Part shown: piece by piece, positions 49,861 to 60,164 of the stretch | Numbering within the stretch: position 1 is the first letter of the stretch | Layout of the letters: every line of letters begins with the position of its first letter | Source of the DNA: Vibrio cidicii | GTDB lineage: Bacteria > Pseudomonadota > Gammaproteobacteria > Enterobacterales > Vibrionaceae | Assembly (NCBI RefSeq): GCF_009763805.1 | Contig: NZ_CP046803.1 | Location: 1-64,000 of the forward strand | Direction of reading: 5' to 3' | DNA: 64,000 nucleotides | Notes under the pieces: generated by a model | The model's database searches: none | Told to the model about the DNA's origin: nothing | Seen by the model: the letters and a program-made list of their open reading frames with translations, nothing else | Position numbers and translations under genes: made by a program

Positions 49861-50460
49861 ATGGATGTTATTCTCTACAGTGCGAAAGGCTCCAACAGCT
49901 CGGAGCGAGTGGAATGGGTGCTGAATTACAAGCAAATCGCCTACCAGCGGGTAGAAGTGAGCAACGATGCGCTTGCTGGCAGTTATCTCAATATCAATCC
50001 TTTTGGCTACGTGCCGGCATTGTCAGTGGATGGCGAGATTTTCTCAGAGTCCATGGCGATTATTGAGTACCTTGAAGAATGTGGCGACAATTGGCTTTTG
50101 CTCGGGCGAACACGCAGTGAAAGAGCCCATGTCCGACGAGTATGCGAGTACGTTAATGCCAGTATTCACTCACCACAAAATAGAACGGTGTTGGCCTTTT
50201 GGCGGCCTGAGCTGGGCGATAGAGAAAAGCGGGTCTTGCGTGGGCAGTGGATTATGCGCTGCCTAGAGAAATTGCGTGCAGCTCTGTGCTGTGATTCAGG
50301 CTATGCCATCGGTCATCACTTCTCGCTGGCGGACATTTTTGTCGCATCAATCTACAAAAAAGCACGGCAACATGGTTGTGTTGAGGACGAGTTTTACCGC
50401 AATCATCTGCTGCATTTAAGAGCCGATAAGAAGATCGCGGAGTCAGAGCCACGTCCTTAG
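49861..50460 (+). CDS. Glutathione S-transferase family protein
   Basis: A 199-residue GST. The N-terminal thioredoxin-like domain (residues 1-80) has VILYSAKGSNSSERVEWVLN, PFGYVPAL with the cis-proline, and the glutathione-binding SES in GEIFSESMAIIEYLE. The C-terminal helical domain has FSLADIFVAS. It resembles the maleylacetoacetate isomerase/zeta class, but the catalytic SSCxWR motif is replaced by GSNSSER, so the substrate is unclear. Confidence 0.82.
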   Translation: MDVILYSAKGSNSSERVEWVLNYKQIAYQRVEVSNDALAGSYLNINPFGYVPALSVDGEIFSESMAIIEYLEECGDNWLLLGRTRSERAHVRRVCEYVNASIHSPQNRTVLAFWRPELGDREKRVLRGQWIMRCLEKLRAALCCDSGYAIGHHFSLADIFVASIYKKARQHGCVEDEFYRNHLLHLRADKKIAESEPRP

Positions 50461-50483
50461 GCGCTACTTCGCACAACCGATTG

Positions 50484-50999
50484 TTAAGAGTGCACTGCAT
50501 TTGTAACACGATTGAGCATCGAACGCAGACTACCTAAAGCGATCACTTTGTGAAAAGGAATGATCGCCAGCAGGTAAAGATAACCAATCCAAGTGTGGGT
50601 ATTGACTAAAGTCGAGAGCGTAAACTTTCCGGGCGCATGTTTGACGATGGAAAGAGAGACACGCATGTGCTTATCTTCCGTGGTACAGATGATCTCGTCT
50701 GCGGTGAGTGACTCGACGTGATGCAAACCGATACCTTCGCCTTCTCGAAGTTGTTGTGCATTCAGCGCAACTTTACCCGCCGATATAGCAAAACCAAACG
50801 GTTTTACCAGCGCATTTCTCAGCGCCATGAGCTTTTCGACACTCTTTGGCAAATGGCCAAAAACATCGACATAGACTTCGCTTGGTGTGCGGTTGGTGTC
50901 TGCGATTTCGAAGCGCAAAGCGTCACTAAACCCTCTTTTCTGTTGACGGCCAAACAATGAACTCTGGCTCGGTATAGGGACAGAGTGTATCTGCGTCAT
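50484..50999 (-). CDS. DUF2867 domain protein
   Basis: A 171-residue protein with the DUF2867 pattern: an acidic N-terminal region (DALRFEIADTNRTPSEVYVD), then EGIGLHHVESLTADEIICTT and a C-terminal hydrophobic segment (WIGYLYLLAIIPFHKVIALG). Its start overlaps the stop of the upstream membrane-protein gene by four bases (ATGA). It is part of a small operon controlled, I infer, by the divergent TetR gene. Function unknown. Confidence 0.75.
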   Translation of the reverse strand: MTQIHSVPIPSQSSLFGRQQKRGFSDALRFEIADTNRTPSEVYVDVFGHLPKSVEKLMALRNALVKPFGFAISAGKVALNAQQLREGEGIGLHHVESLTADEIICTTEDKHMRVSLSIVKHAPGKFTLSTLVNTHTWIGYLYLLAIIPFHKVIALGSLRSMLNRVTNAVHS

Positions 51000-51193
51000 A
51001 GTAGCTCCTTAAACAGTAGTTTTATTTCTCTTCTCACTTCTGCACCGCCAATTAGCGCCAGTAATATCAAGCCGCCGGGCACCAGTATTAACATCAAAAT
51101 CGGACGCATAACATAAGAGAAGAGAAAGATCCCAGGTAAAAATATAACCCATTGAACAATCTTTAAGATCAGGTTTTTGATTAGAGGTTGCAT
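50996..51193 (-). CDS. Small hydrophobic membrane protein
   Basis: A 65-residue protein with one or two helices (WVIFLPGIFLFSYVMRPILM and ILVPGGLILLALIGG) and a charged C-terminal end (AEVRREIKLLFKELL). It is translationally coupled to the DUF2867 gene downstream. I do not recognise a family. Confidence 0.65.
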   Translation of the reverse strand: MQPLIKNLILKIVQWVIFLPGIFLFSYVMRPILMLILVPGGLILLALIGGAEVRREIKLLFKELL

Positions 51194-51212
51194 AAAACTT
51201 TTCCAATAAAGT

Positions 51213-51245
51213 GAGCGTGCTCATTTTATAATTGAGCGCGCTCAG
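51213..51245. promoter_or_regulatory. Tandem palindromic operators in the TetR/DUF2867 divergon
   Basis: TGAGCGTGCTCA at 51213-51224 and TGAGCGCGCTCA at 51234-51245 are two near-identical palindromes 21 bases apart, two helical turns. They sit 20 bases from the DUF2867-operon start and 60 from the TetR start: the expected position for autoregulatory TetR operators. Confidence 0.75.
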
Positions 51246-51305
51246 TTTGTCAACTCTGGTCAGGAAAGGTATCATCTTTCCTAAAGAGTTTGAGATGGAT
51301 AAAGC

Positions 51306-51827
51306 ATGAGTAAGCGAGATCAGACAAGAGAGCGTATCCTAGCCGCTGCGTGGCAACTATTTGAAACACAGGGGTATCAAGAAACCTCAACACGGCAGAT
51401 TGCAAGAGAAGCGGGTGTTGCCGATGGAACCGTGTTTAGCCATTTTGCGACTAAACTGGCTATTTTACGCGAAGGTATGATGAAGCAGTTGTCGCTGCTT
51501 GCGCAGCAGGGTGTGTCGAATCCATCGCTCGATCCTTTTGAGCTCGGTATACAGTTTGCGCGAGTCTATTACAGCTACTATTTTGCCAATGTTAATTTGA
51601 GCCGCGCACTGCTCAAAGAAGTGCTGTGGGATATGGACTACTATCAATCGTTCAACCAAACTTTGTTTGCGACGATGAGTTTGCCTGACACGTTGAGAGA
51701 CAAAATTCCTTTACTATTGGATTGCTACTTCATGACACTCGTGACTCATCTGGGTAAGCCGGAGCCTGATCTGGAAGAGGCGTTACAAGCCCTGACTAGT
51801 AAATATCAATGCTTACTGGCGCAATGA
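51306..51827 (+). CDS. TetR/AcrR-family transcriptional regulator
   Basis: A 173-residue repressor with an N-terminal TetR domain (ERILAAAWQLFETQGYQETS, TRQIAREAGVADGTVFSHFATK) and a helical ligand-binding part. It is divergent from the membrane protein-DUF2867 operon, with two palindromic operators between. Probable autoregulated local repressor; the inducer is unknown. Confidence 0.85.
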   Translation: MSKRDQTRERILAAAWQLFETQGYQETSTRQIAREAGVADGTVFSHFATKLAILREGMMKQLSLLAQQGVSNPSLDPFELGIQFARVYYSYYFANVNLSRALLKEVLWDMDYYQSFNQTLFATMSLPDTLRDKIPLLLDCYFMTLVTHLGKPEPDLEEALQALTSKYQCLLAQ

Positions 51828-52215
51828 ATCATGGAGATTAATACTCTGGATTGATGATTTACTTGGATTAAGTTCACAAATTTGATGTGATGCATCTCAG
51901 TGTTATTTTGCTCTCAAGCCTAATTTCAAATACTTATCATTAGATTGTCTTTCCAAAATGAAACGTGAATTTCCTGTTTTGTTGTTTTAAAACAGTAAGA
52001 TAGAATTCTTTTTCTATATGCTCTCGTTTCTCCATGACTGTAGGAAGGATGATAGTTGGCTACTTGGCCAATTTCTACGCCCTGTGTTTCCTCCCGTTTG
52101 TACATTCACTAGGTGGATGGCGAATAGCCAGTTCGCTCTATAATTTTCTTCAGGCGCACCGAAGCGATATGGCGATACGCAGTGTCGCAAGGTGCAACGT
52201 GAAAGGAGAGTGAAA
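51828..52215 (+). promoter_or_regulatory. Region upstream of the amylase gene
   Basis: 388 bases without a convincing gene. TGTGA-TGCATC-TCAGT at 51886-51901 is a partial CRP match. GAAAGGAGAG at 52200-52209 is the ribosome site of the amylase. No MalT box is convincing. Confidence 0.4.
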
Positions 52216-53569
52216 ATGGCTTGCTTAAACAACGAGCAAAAACGAAAAGGCAACGTGATTTTGCACGCTTTCGACTGGCGCTATGATGAGATTGGCGCTC
52301 AAGCAGAAAAGATCAATCAAATGGGTTATGCCTCGGTGCTGGTATCACCACCGCTGCGTAGCGCCAAATCCGCAAAATGGTGGCAACGGTATCAGCCACA
52401 AGACTATCGTGTTATCGACAACTTTCTCGGCAACACCGAAGATTTCCGCAATATGGTTCAAGCTCTTGAAGCGGTTGGCGTTCGCGTTTACGCCGATGTC
52501 GTCTTTAACCATATGGCCAACGAAGCCAAGCAACGTCGCGACTTGAGCTATCCAGCTAAATCTGTGCTGGAAGAGTACATCAGCAACGCTGAGTACTTTG
52601 AAAAGCAGCGCCTGTTTGGTGATCTTTCGGAGCCGTTATTCACCGAGAATGACTTTGTTGAAGCGTTCGGCATCCAAGACTGGAAAGATAAATGGCAGGT
52701 GCAAAACGGGCGGATCTCCGGTGGCCCAAGCGATCCGGGTCTGCCGACGTTGCGCGTACATGAGCATGTGATTGAACAGCAGCGTAACTACCTTCGAGCA
52801 TTGAAAAAACTTGGTGTGAAAGGTTTTCGCATTGATGCAGCCAAGCACATGACCTTGGAGCATATTAAACAAGTTTGGACGGATGAAATTACTGAGGGGA
52901 TGCATATTTTTGGTGAGATCATTACCGATGGAGGGGCGACTCAGGAGGAGTATGAACTTTTCCTACAGCCTTATTTGCAAGAAACGCGTTTGGGGGCATA
53001 CGACTTTCCGCTCTTTAGTACGCTATTCAAGGCTTTCTCAGAAAAGGGCAGTTTCAAAAGCCTGATCGATCCTTACTGTTTTGGCCAAGCACTGTCTAAA
53101 CGCAGGGCGATAACCTTTGTAGTAACCCACGATATTCCCAATAACGATGTGTTTACCAATTTGGTGATGGATGAGACATCCGAATGGTTGGCTTACGCTT
53201 ATATCCTTGGCCGTGATGGTGGTAGCCCGTTGATTTATACCGATCTCGACACCAGTGAAATGAAAAATGCTTTAGGAGAAACCGCGCTGGCTGAACGTTT
53301 GGCGCGATGCCAAAATGGCGAAAATGATTGCATTTCACAACCGATTCCACGGCGAAGAGATGGAGGTGTTGGAGGGCAATGACGACATGCTGCTATTTCG
53401 TCGTGGTCAAGAAGGCTTTGTGGTGATTAATAAGTCGAGTCGCAAACAGTCGGTTTCTATCCCTAGCAACGCGTCCTTAACGGATGTGCTGACTGGAAAA
53501 CGTTACAGTTCAAGTAGAGGCCGAGTTGATTTCACCATCGACGCGAAAACCAGCTTGATGATGTGGTAA
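52216..53569 (+). CDS. Cytoplasmic alpha-amylase, GH13 (frameshifted)
   Basis: A GH13 alpha-glucan hydrolase with no signal peptide, so probably cytoplasmic. Catalytic regions: VYADVVFNHM (region I), GFRIDAAKHM with the nucleophile Asp (region II), HIFGEIITDG with the general acid Glu (region III), and FVVTHDIPNN (region IV, with THD rather than the usual NHD). The frame breaks at 53278-53282: GGAGAAACCG should be GGAGAACCG, giving GEPRWLNVWRDAKMAKMIAF. Corrected, it is 450 residues ending in a C-terminal beta domain (TSLMMW). The start is the ATG at 52216 with a strong AAAGGAGAG site. It may act on imported maltodextrin or storage glycogen. Confidence 0.88.
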
Positions 53570-53574
53570 GAAAA

Positions 53575-53599
53575 CGGCGAAGCTTAAGCTTCGCCGCCT
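53575..53599. terminator. Bidirectional terminator between the amylase and MCP genes
   Basis: CGGCGAAGCTTAAGCTTCGCCG at 53575-53596 is a near-perfect palindrome with T-rich tails on both sides. Confidence 0.85.
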
Positions 53600-53618
53600 T
53601 TTATGGTGAGTAAAAGAG

Positions 53619-55487
53619 TTAAACGATGAATTTGTTCAAGATCGTGTCTTGTTCACGGACGTTTTCTACCTGAACTTGCATCGCAATGTTGGCGCTCTCT
53701 GCGAGTTCAGATACCTGTACGGAGAGATCTTTGATCTTCACCGTGTTGTTGTTGATCTCCTCTGCAACTAAGCTTTGCTCTTCAGCGGCTGAAGCAATTT
53801 GAATATTCATATCGCTAATTTGCTGAATGGCGCCGCGAATACGCTCAAGTGCGCTATTGGCTTCTTGCGCTCTTGCCACGGCGTTGATCGCAGTGTCTTT
53901 ACTTTGATTCATCGCACTTGCCACTGAATTCGCGCTGCTTTGCAGCTTCTCAATCATGCTGCGAATTTCGGTTGTTGATTCCTGAGTGCGCTGAGCTAGG
54001 GTGCGCACTTCATCTGCAACCACGGCAAACCCACGTCCAGATTCGCCTGCACGTGCCGCTTCAATTGCCGCGTTTAGAGCCAGCAAATTGGTTTGATCGG
54101 CAATGTCATTGATCACTTTTAGAATGGTTTCGATATTCGACGTGGCCGACTCGAGCACTTGTACCTCTGTGACCGCTTCGTCAATGCGGGTAGAGAGTTC
54201 ATCGATCGCTTGAGTTGTGTCGTTGACAATGGCCGTGCCATCGACAGTGGCGTCATCGGCATCTTTCGCCGCAGAAGCTGCACCTTGTGCGTTAGAAGCG
54301 ACATCAGAAGCGGTGGTCGCCATCTCATGCATCGCGGTGGCAAGTTGTTCGAGCTCACGCAATTGCTCTTGCATCGCAGCAGCAGACTCTTGTAAACCGA
54401 CGGAGGTGTTTTCTGACCCATGTAAGATTTCAGCTCCAATCGCTTTAGACTGCTTAATGAGCTGCTGCAAATTGCCCGTAAAGGCATTAAAACCACTGGC
54501 CAGTTTTGAGAACTCTTGGTCTGTATTGGTATCTAGACGTTGAGTTAAGTCTCCATCGCCAGAAGCAACATCTTGAATCGCTGTATTGAGGTCATCAAGT
54601 GGACGCATCAAAGAGCGGATCAACACCAGCAAAACTGCGATACTGATAATCAGTGCAATCAAGGTATAGATGATGGAGCTGTTGCGTAATTGGCTGATCG
54701 ATTGGTAAGCAATGCTTTCATCGAGTACCACGCCTACATACCAGTCTTCCCCAGGAACAGCAGAAAAATCAAGAGTATAAGACGTACCATTCAACTCAAC
54801 TTTCTGCGGTTTGTCGGTAATTTGCACGTTTGGCATGTATTCCGACATGGGTTTGCCGTTTTTCTTTGTCTCTGGGTGAGCGATGGTGGTGCCGTCTTTT
54901 GCGACGATGAATACGTAACCTGCATCAAACAGTTTTACTTGGTTCACCAATTCGGCCAAACCCGCTAAACTCACGTCGTAAAAAATCGCGCCAATAAACT
55001 TGCCGTTGTCGCGTACCGGCGTCGCGATGGAGACAAGAATTTCATTCGTCGCCGAGTCGGCATACGGTGCGGTAATGATCAGTTTTCCGGCATTCTTCGC
55101 ATCTTTATACCAAGGGCGAACACGAGGATCCCAAGTTGGCCCTGGGTTCCAGTTTGGGTCGTTGTTAATGTTCGAGCCATCTTTTTCAAACCCCAACCCC
55201 GCGAGCAGGAAGGTATTTTTAACCACTGGGCGGGTAATGACGTCGGAAATGTGTTTTGGTGAGAGGTCGGTTTCCATCATACTGGTTGAGTAGGCGGCGA
55301 TGGCTTTTCTGCCGTTAATTTCAGCCGCAACCGTATTGCGAACCCCATCAACAATTTCAGTGACACTGGCTTCGACTTGTTTGGTCAGTTCGTCCTGAAC
55401 AGTAAAATATTGCTTTGCGGTTAGCAAAGAAACAGTCACGAGCAGCAGTAATGAAGAGGCTGCAACAATTTTATGGCTAAATTTCAT
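53619..55487 (-). CDS. Methyl-accepting chemotaxis protein, dCache type
   Basis: A 622-residue chemoreceptor. TM1 at about 8-25, periplasmic double-Cache domain (about 35-275), TM2 near 278-300, HAMP ([20 protein letters not shown]), and a signalling domain with tip [19 protein letters not shown]. The Cache membrane-distal part reads [15 protein letters not shown] ... ITAPYAD ... AIFYDVSL, matching the R-x-WY...Y...D pattern of amino-acid-binding dCache domains. Amino acids are thus a reasonable ligand guess. Ends NKFIV, not a CheR pentapeptide. Adjacent to a close paralogue. Confidence 0.93.
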   Translation of the reverse strand: MKFSHKIVAASSLLLLVTVSLLTAKQYFTVQDELTKQVEASVTEIVDGVRNTVAAEINGRKAIAAYSTSMMETDLSPKHISDVITRPVVKNTFLLAGLGFEKDGSNINNDPNWNPGPTWDPRVRPWYKDAKNAGKLIITAPYADSATNEILVSIATPVRDNGKFIGAIFYDVSLAGLAELVNQVKLFDAGYVFIVAKDGTTIAHPETKKNGKPMSEYMPNVQITDKPQKVELNGTSYTLDFSAVPGEDWYVGVVLDESIAYQSISQLRNSSIIYTLIALIISIAVLLVLIRSLMRPLDDLNTAIQDVASGDGDLTQRLDTNTDQEFSKLASGFNAFTGNLQQLIKQSKAIGAEILHGSENTSVGLQESAAAMQEQLRELEQLATAMHEMATTASDVASNAQGAASAAKDADDATVDGTAIVNDTTQAIDELSTRIDEAVTEVQVLESATSNIETILKVINDIADQTNLLALNAAIEAARAGESGRGFAVVADEVRTLAQRTQESTTEIRSMIEKLQSSANSVASAMNQSKDTAINAVARAQEANSALERIRGAIQQISDMNIQIASAAEEQSLVAEEINNNTVKIKDLSVQVSELAESANIAMQVQVENVREQDTILNKFIV

Positions 55488-55603
55488 CCTGTGTCCCTCA
55501 GTTTGGTTAAGTAACCAACTACTTATAATTTTATAGTTAATAAAGTACCGTTCATCCAGTTATTTATTTAGTAATATCTAATTTATAAAGTATTTTTTGT
55601 CCG

Positions 55604-55629
55604 TAAAAAAACGAAGGGGGAACCCTTCG
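55604..55629 (-). terminator. Terminator of the second dCache MCP
   Basis: CGAAGGG at 55612-55618 pairs with CCCTTCG at 55623-55629. The A-run at 55604-55611 is a T-run on the minus strand. Confidence 0.8.
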
Positions 55630-55645
55630 CTTTTTCTATCGTTAG

Positions 55646-57517
55646 TTAGACAGTAAAACGGTTGAGAATATCGTCTAATTTACGCACGTTGTCCGTCTGT
55701 ACTTGCATCGCTTGGTTGGCATTTCGCGCTTCACCTGCTACCTGTGTAGAGAGATCTTTGATGTTGACGGTGTTGTTGTTGATCTCTTCCGCAACCAAAC
55801 TCTGTTGCTCAGCAGCGGAGGCAATTTGCATATTCATATCGGTGATTCGCTGAATCGCATCACGGATACGTTGTAGAGAGTTACGTGCCAAGCTGGCTTT
55901 TTCTACTGCATCAACTGCGCTGCTTTTACTCTCTTTCATTGCACCAGCGACAGAAGATGCGCCCGATTGCAGTTGCTCAATCATATTGCGAATCTCGGTC
56001 GTAGACTGTTGAGTTCTTTGTGCCAAGGTACGAACTTCATCGGCAACCACGGCAAAACCACGCCCGGATTCACCTGCTCGGGCCGCTTCAATTGCGGCGT
56101 TAAGTGCCAGCAAGTTGGTCTGGTCGGCAATGTCGTTGATGACTTTCAAAATGGTTTCGATATTGGCAGTCGCGGACTCCAATCCCTGCACCTCTTCAAC
56201 GGCCATATCAATACGTTGCGACAGCAGGTTGATAGAATCGGTTGACTGATTGACCACGTTAGCGCCTTGTTGTGTGGCGTCGTCGGCTTCTTGAGCGGCG
56301 GCGGCTGCACCTTGGGCATTGTTCGCCACTTCGGTTGCGGTGACCGCCATCTCATTCATGGCAGTGGCCAGTTGTTCCAGCTCTTGCAATTGCTCACTCA
56401 TGGCTTCTGCCGAACCTCGAGCACCGCTTGCCGTCAGCTCCGTACCGTGGCGAATTTCTACGCCGATCTCTTTGGACTCAATAATTTGCTTTTGCAGATT
56501 GGCGGTAAAGGTATTGAAGCCTGCTGCAAGTTGTGAAAACTCTTGATCGGTATTGGTATCAAGGCGATGAGTCAGATCTCCGTTGCCCGAAGCCATATCT
56601 TGGATGGCTGCGTTTAATGCATCCAGCGGGCGCATTAAGAAACGGATCAGCATGGTAAGCGCGGTCAAGCTAAGGATTAAGGCTATCACCGCATAAATCA
56701 TCGAGTTGTTGCGCAGTGAGTTAACCGCAGAGAAAGCGATGTCTTGATCGACAATTGCACCGATATACCAGTTTTCACTTGGGATCTTGCTAAACTCAAC
56801 CAGATAGCGAGTGCCGTTGAGCTCAAACTCTTGCGAGCCTTCTTTGAGCTGTACTTGTGGCAAGTAACTCGATAACTTCTCGCCGTTGTTCTTTTGCTCT
56901 GGGTGAGCAATAGTGGTGCCATCGGCGGCGACGAGGAACAGATAACCTGCATCAAACAGGTTAACTTGGTTAACTAGATTAGCCAAATTTGTCAGTTTCA
57001 TGTCATAGAACATGGCGGCGACGAAACGGCCATTCTCTTTTACTGGCGTACCGACCGAAATAATCACAGTTTTGCTCGACACATCCACATAGGGGGCGGT
57101 GACGATGAGCTGATTTTTGTTTTTGGCATCGATGTACCAAGGACGCTTACGAGGATCGTAATCCGGACCTGCTTCCCAACCATCGTCATTTTCTACCACG
57201 AAACCATCTTTTTCATAACCGAAACCCACCGCAAGAAAGCTGGATTTCAATTTTGGTTTCTCAAGGATGGTTTTGACGTAGGCTTTATCGGATGGCGAAA
57301 TCTCGATCACTTCGGTGGTGGACTGAGCCAGCATCTTACGTGCTTCCATCTCTGAAACCACGGTATTGCGCACACTGCTTATCATCTCATCTAGGCTTTT
57401 AGTTACGTGTTCTTCGATGGTGCTGCGAACAGTGTAAATTTGCTTAAGTGACAGCAAGGATATAGTCACTAACAGCAGCGCAGAAGAGGCTGCTACAACT
57501 TTATGACTGAATTTCAT
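55646..57517 (-). CDS. Methyl-accepting chemotaxis protein, dCache type
   Basis: A 623-residue paralogue of the neighbouring receptor. Same architecture: TM1, dCache domain with [15 protein letters not shown] ... VTAPYVD ... AMFYDMKL (amino-acid pattern), TM2, HAMP and an identical signalling tip. The sensor domains differ much more than the cytoplasmic parts, so the two probably sense different amino acids. A sigma-28-like promoter lies upstream at 57575. Confidence 0.93.
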   Translation of the reverse strand: MKFSHKVVAASSALLLVTISLLSLKQIYTVRSTIEEHVTKSLDEMISSVRNTVVSEMEARKMLAQSTTEVIEISPSDKAYVKTILEKPKLKSSFLAVGFGYEKDGFVVENDDGWEAGPDYDPRKRPWYIDAKNKNQLIVTAPYVDVSSKTVIISVGTPVKENGRFVAAMFYDMKLTNLANLVNQVNLFDAGYLFLVAADGTTIAHPEQKNNGEKLSSYLPQVQLKEGSQEFELNGTRYLVEFSKIPSENWYIGAIVDQDIAFSAVNSLRNNSMIYAVIALILSLTALTMLIRFLMRPLDALNAAIQDMASGNGDLTHRLDTNTDQEFSQLAAGFNTFTANLQKQIIESKEIGVEIRHGTELTASGARGSAEAMSEQLQELEQLATAMNEMAVTATEVANNAQGAAAAAQEADDATQQGANVVNQSTDSINLLSQRIDMAVEEVQGLESATANIETILKVINDIADQTNLLALNAAIEAARAGESGRGFAVVADEVRTLAQRTQQSTTEIRNMIEQLQSGASSVAGAMKESKSSAVDAVEKASLARNSLQRIRDAIQRITDMNMQIASAAEQQSLVAEEINNNTVNIKDLSTQVAGEARNANQAMQVQTDNVRKLDDILNRFTV

Positions 57518-57574
57518 ATAAATCCCCTAACTTAATTCCAGCAAGCTTTGTAATTTTTAATAATTGTAGAAGTA

Positions 57575-57601
57575 ATATCGGCGTTTGCGCCGTATACCTA
57601 A
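57575..57601 (-). promoter_or_regulatory. Possible sigma-28 promoter for the dCache MCP
   Basis: On the minus strand GCCGATAT (57582-57575) follows TTAGGTAT by 11 bases. The -10 matches seven of eight, the -35 about five of eight. Confidence 0.5.
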
Positions 57602-57759
57602 GTACAATTTGTTACTTTTTTCCAAGCTAGGCAAATATTTGTAGATGTCAGTCCTCTTTTTGTGACTTTGATGGCTTTCTTTTGCATCCGATTGAATATT
57701 AGCGGATTGATATTAAAGAAGTGTCACAAATATGAGATGCATTAATGTCTCAAATGCAA

Positions 57760-57786
57760 GAAAGCCTCGTATGAAACGAGGCTTTC
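57760..57786. terminator. Terminator of the YjiH-family gene
   Basis: GAAAGCCTCGT at 57760-57770 pairs perfectly with ACGAGGCTTTC at 57776-57786. It lies 17 bases after the stop of the YjiH-family gene. Confidence 0.8.
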
Positions 57787-57802
57787 TCTAAGGTAGTACG
57801 GG

Positions 57803-59185
57803 CTAGAAAATGAGATGCGCCACGCCAGCAATAATTGGCAGAGTGATCAGTGTGCGTAGAATAAAAATTACGAATAGCTCAACGATATTGACCGGAATCT
57901 TGCTGCCGAGCAGTAGCGCGCCCACTTCAGACATATAAATCAGTTGGGTGACCGACATGGCTGCGATGATAAATCGAGTCATCTCGTTATCAATAGAAGC
58001 CGCCAAAATGGCTGGGATGAACATATCGGCAAAACCAACAACAATGGTTTCAGAGGCGGCAACGGCTTCTGGGACACCCAGTAGCTCTAGGAAAGGAATG
58101 AACGGTTGACCAAGAACAGAAAATACAGGTGTGTATTCAGCAATGATCAATGCCATGGTGCCTAATCCCATAACGACGGGTAGCACTCCAAACACCATAT
58201 CCACCGCGTTGCGAATACCTTCAGCAACCACAGATTTTACCGACGTCACTTTGCCAGCTCGATCTAGAGCCAGTTCCATGCCCCAGCTAAATGAGGTATG
58301 GCCTGCTGGCACGGCATTGGCGTCAGCGTGCGGTTCACTACCATCAATATAGCGATCTTTCTTCATGCTCAGTGGTGGTAAGCGAGGAATGATGATAGCG
58401 GCAACAATGCCTGCGAGACAGATAGAACCGTAGAATGGCAAAAACAGGTGTTCCAGTTTCACTTGGGCAATCACGACCAAACTGAAGGTGATCGATACCG
58501 CTGAAAAAGTGGTGCCTACAACCGCAGCTTCGCGCTGAGTGTAAAACTTACTTTCATACTGCTTACTCGTGAGCAGTATTCCCACACTACCATCGCCAAG
58601 CCAAGAAGCCATACAATCAATGGCACTGCGACCTGGTAGGTTAAATATAGGACGCATCACTTTGCTCAAAAGAGCGCCAAACAGCTCCAGCAAACCGAAG
58701 TTGAGCAGTAGTGGCAGTAGCATGCCCGCAAAGATAAATACCGCAAACAGAGTAGGCAGAAGGCCAGTTAGGACTAAACCACCAGTATTTTCTTCCCAGA
58801 TTGCTTTTGGTCCAACTTGAAAGAAAGTCATCACCACGGCTGCGCCACCCAAAAGGCGAACGACTAGCCACAGAGAGCTTGGGTTGAACAGTCCGTTGAG
58901 AAACGTATTGTTGACGATTTTCGCTGGCTGGAAAAGTTTGGTAGCAAGAGAGGCCACAGCCATAAAAGCGATAATTGCCGTCACGAGAGCGACAAGATGA
59001 TCGCCCAATAAAGCCGGCACTAGCTTGGCTAAAATCGCCACAGGGATAGTGAGATCACCTTGATAGCTGATTGGAGCCATAAAAAGAAGTAGGCCAATAA
59101 GCGAAGGAATGAAAAATTTCCAAAAGTTGTTTTTTCCGGCCACTTCACCGTTGGTTAGCGTGGCAGTGTTGGTGTTTTCTGTCAT
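57803..59185 (-). CDS. YjiH-family membrane protein (nucleoside recognition/Gate domain)
   Basis: A 460-residue inner-membrane protein with about eleven helices. It resembles Escherichia coli YjiH, whose nucleoside-recognition (Gate) domains are seen here as SKVMRPIFNLPGRSAIDCMA and SWLGDGSVGILLTSKQYE near residue 185, and a second copy later (FLELLGVPEAVAASETIVVG). Transport of a small metabolite is likely but the substrate is unknown. Confidence 0.82.
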   Translation of the reverse strand: MTENTNTATLTNGEVAGKNNFWKFFIPSLIGLLLFMAPISYQGDLTIPVAILAKLVPALLGDHLVALVTAIIAFMAVASLATKLFQPAKIVNNTFLNGLFNPSSLWLVVRLLGGAAVVMTFFQVGPKAIWEENTGGLVLTGLLPTLFAVFIFAGMLLPLLLNFGLLELFGALLSKVMRPIFNLPGRSAIDCMASWLGDGSVGILLTSKQYESKFYTQREAAVVGTTFSAVSITFSLVVIAQVKLEHLFLPFYGSICLAGIVAAIIIPRLPPLSMKKDRYIDGSEPHADANAVPAGHTSFSWGMELALDRAGKVTSVKSVVAEGIRNAVDMVFGVLPVVMGLGTMALIIAEYTPVFSVLGQPFIPFLELLGVPEAVAASETIVVGFADMFIPAILAASIDNEMTRFIIAAMSVTQLIYMSEVGALLLGSKIPVNIVELFVIFILRTLITLPIIAGVAHLIF

Positions 59186-59489
59186 ACGTTTCTCATGTTA
59201 CTACTAGTCAATACTTCCATTTCTGGAGAATAGATATTCACTAAACGTCTGTGTTTAATCACAGAGTTCGCGAGAGTACTCGCAAACGCACCTCGATGCA
59301 ATACTATTCAACAAAATACCCTAAATATTCAGGCGTAACATCCGATGTGCGATATGAAATCAGAGTATTGTATTGACTATGTGTCAAATGTTAGGAAATT
59401 GTATCATTTTGAGTGTGGAGAGCTTCAATTAATGCAAAAATTTGTGATTTCGTCTGTGTGAAGAAGCCAAAAAATAATCGATAACTCTG
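59186..59489. promoter_or_regulatory. Region upstream of the YjiH-family gene with inverted repeats
   Basis: 304 bases without a gene. TCTGTG-TTTAAT-CACAGA at 59248-59265 is a perfect inverted repeat and GCGAG-AGTA-CTCGC at 59270-59283 is another, both 60-100 bases upstream of the YjiH-family start. They may be operators; the first resembles but does not fit a CRP site. Confidence 0.4.
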
Positions 59490-60164
59490 TCAAAGAACCT
59501 TGTTTCGATTTATGTATAGGTAGATCCAGTAGGCGAACGCGATGGTAATAGCCAGACTGGCGGGGAAAATTAATGCGTAAAGTTGATAATGAAGGAAGCT
59601 AACAGCGCCAACTGAGCCGCCGAGGAGAAAGCCGCAGAATATGCATAGGAACAATTTGGCTTTGCGCTTATCAAACTGCTGACCGCGTAAGCTTTCGCCA
59701 ATCATGATACCGAGATCGGTTATCACCCCTGTCATATGCGTGGTGCGCACCACCGCGCCGCTGAAGGTGGTGATCATGGCGTTTTGCAATCCACAAGCAG
59801 CAGAGGCTAAATATTGGCCGTAAATATGACCATTCACCAAAAAACCGAGTGACATGATTAATAAAAAACCTTCAATACAGAGCGCCACACCGTAGCGACG
59901 GCCGAGTTTTAATGCGCTGCTTTCGATAAAAAAGCCGCTGAAGGTGGAGCCTAATAAAAAGCTGACGATAATCAGCACCAAGTGAAAAGTATCGCTGGTG
60001 TTTGTGATAAAGCTGCTGCCGAGCAACGTCACCGTACCGGAGAGGTGTGAAATTGCTTGGTGTTGAAATCCCATTAGACCAATAGCGTTCACGCAGCCAG
60101 CCAACAGTGCCAGTAAGAAGGCACCAAATTCAACCCAACGAGGCAATCTTGAAATCACGGTCAT
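59490..60164 (-). CDS. DUF1275 (YoaK-family) membrane protein
   Basis: A 224-residue inner-membrane protein with six helices. It opens RWVEFGAFLLALLAGCVNAIGL, the standard DUF1275 first helix, and has HQAISHLSGTVTLLG and AVVRTTHMTGVITDLGI, the two conserved family segments. The start is the ATG at 60164 after GAGAG. Function unknown. Confidence 0.82.
   Translation of the reverse strand: MTVISRLPRWVEFGAFLLALLAGCVNAIGLMGFQHQAISHLSGTVTLLGSSFITNTSDTFHLVLIIVSFLLGSTFSGFFIESSALKLGRRYGVALCIEGFLLIMSLGFLVNGHIYGQYLASAACGLQNAMITTFSGAVVRTTHMTGVITDLGIMIGESLRGQQFDKRKAKLFLCIFCGFLLGGSVGAVSFLHYQLYALIFPASLAITIAFAYWIYLYINRNKVL

Noticed and set aside
52014..52253. 79-residue minus-strand ORF upstream of the amylase
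   Set aside because: No ribosome site or recognisable domain, and it overlaps the amylase ribosome site and start.
53281..53310. Placing the amylase insertion at the GTTTGG run near 53297
   Set aside because: Removing a T there also restores the frame, but removing the A at 53279-53281 gives a more natural GEPRWLNVWRD segment and fits the common GAAC rule.
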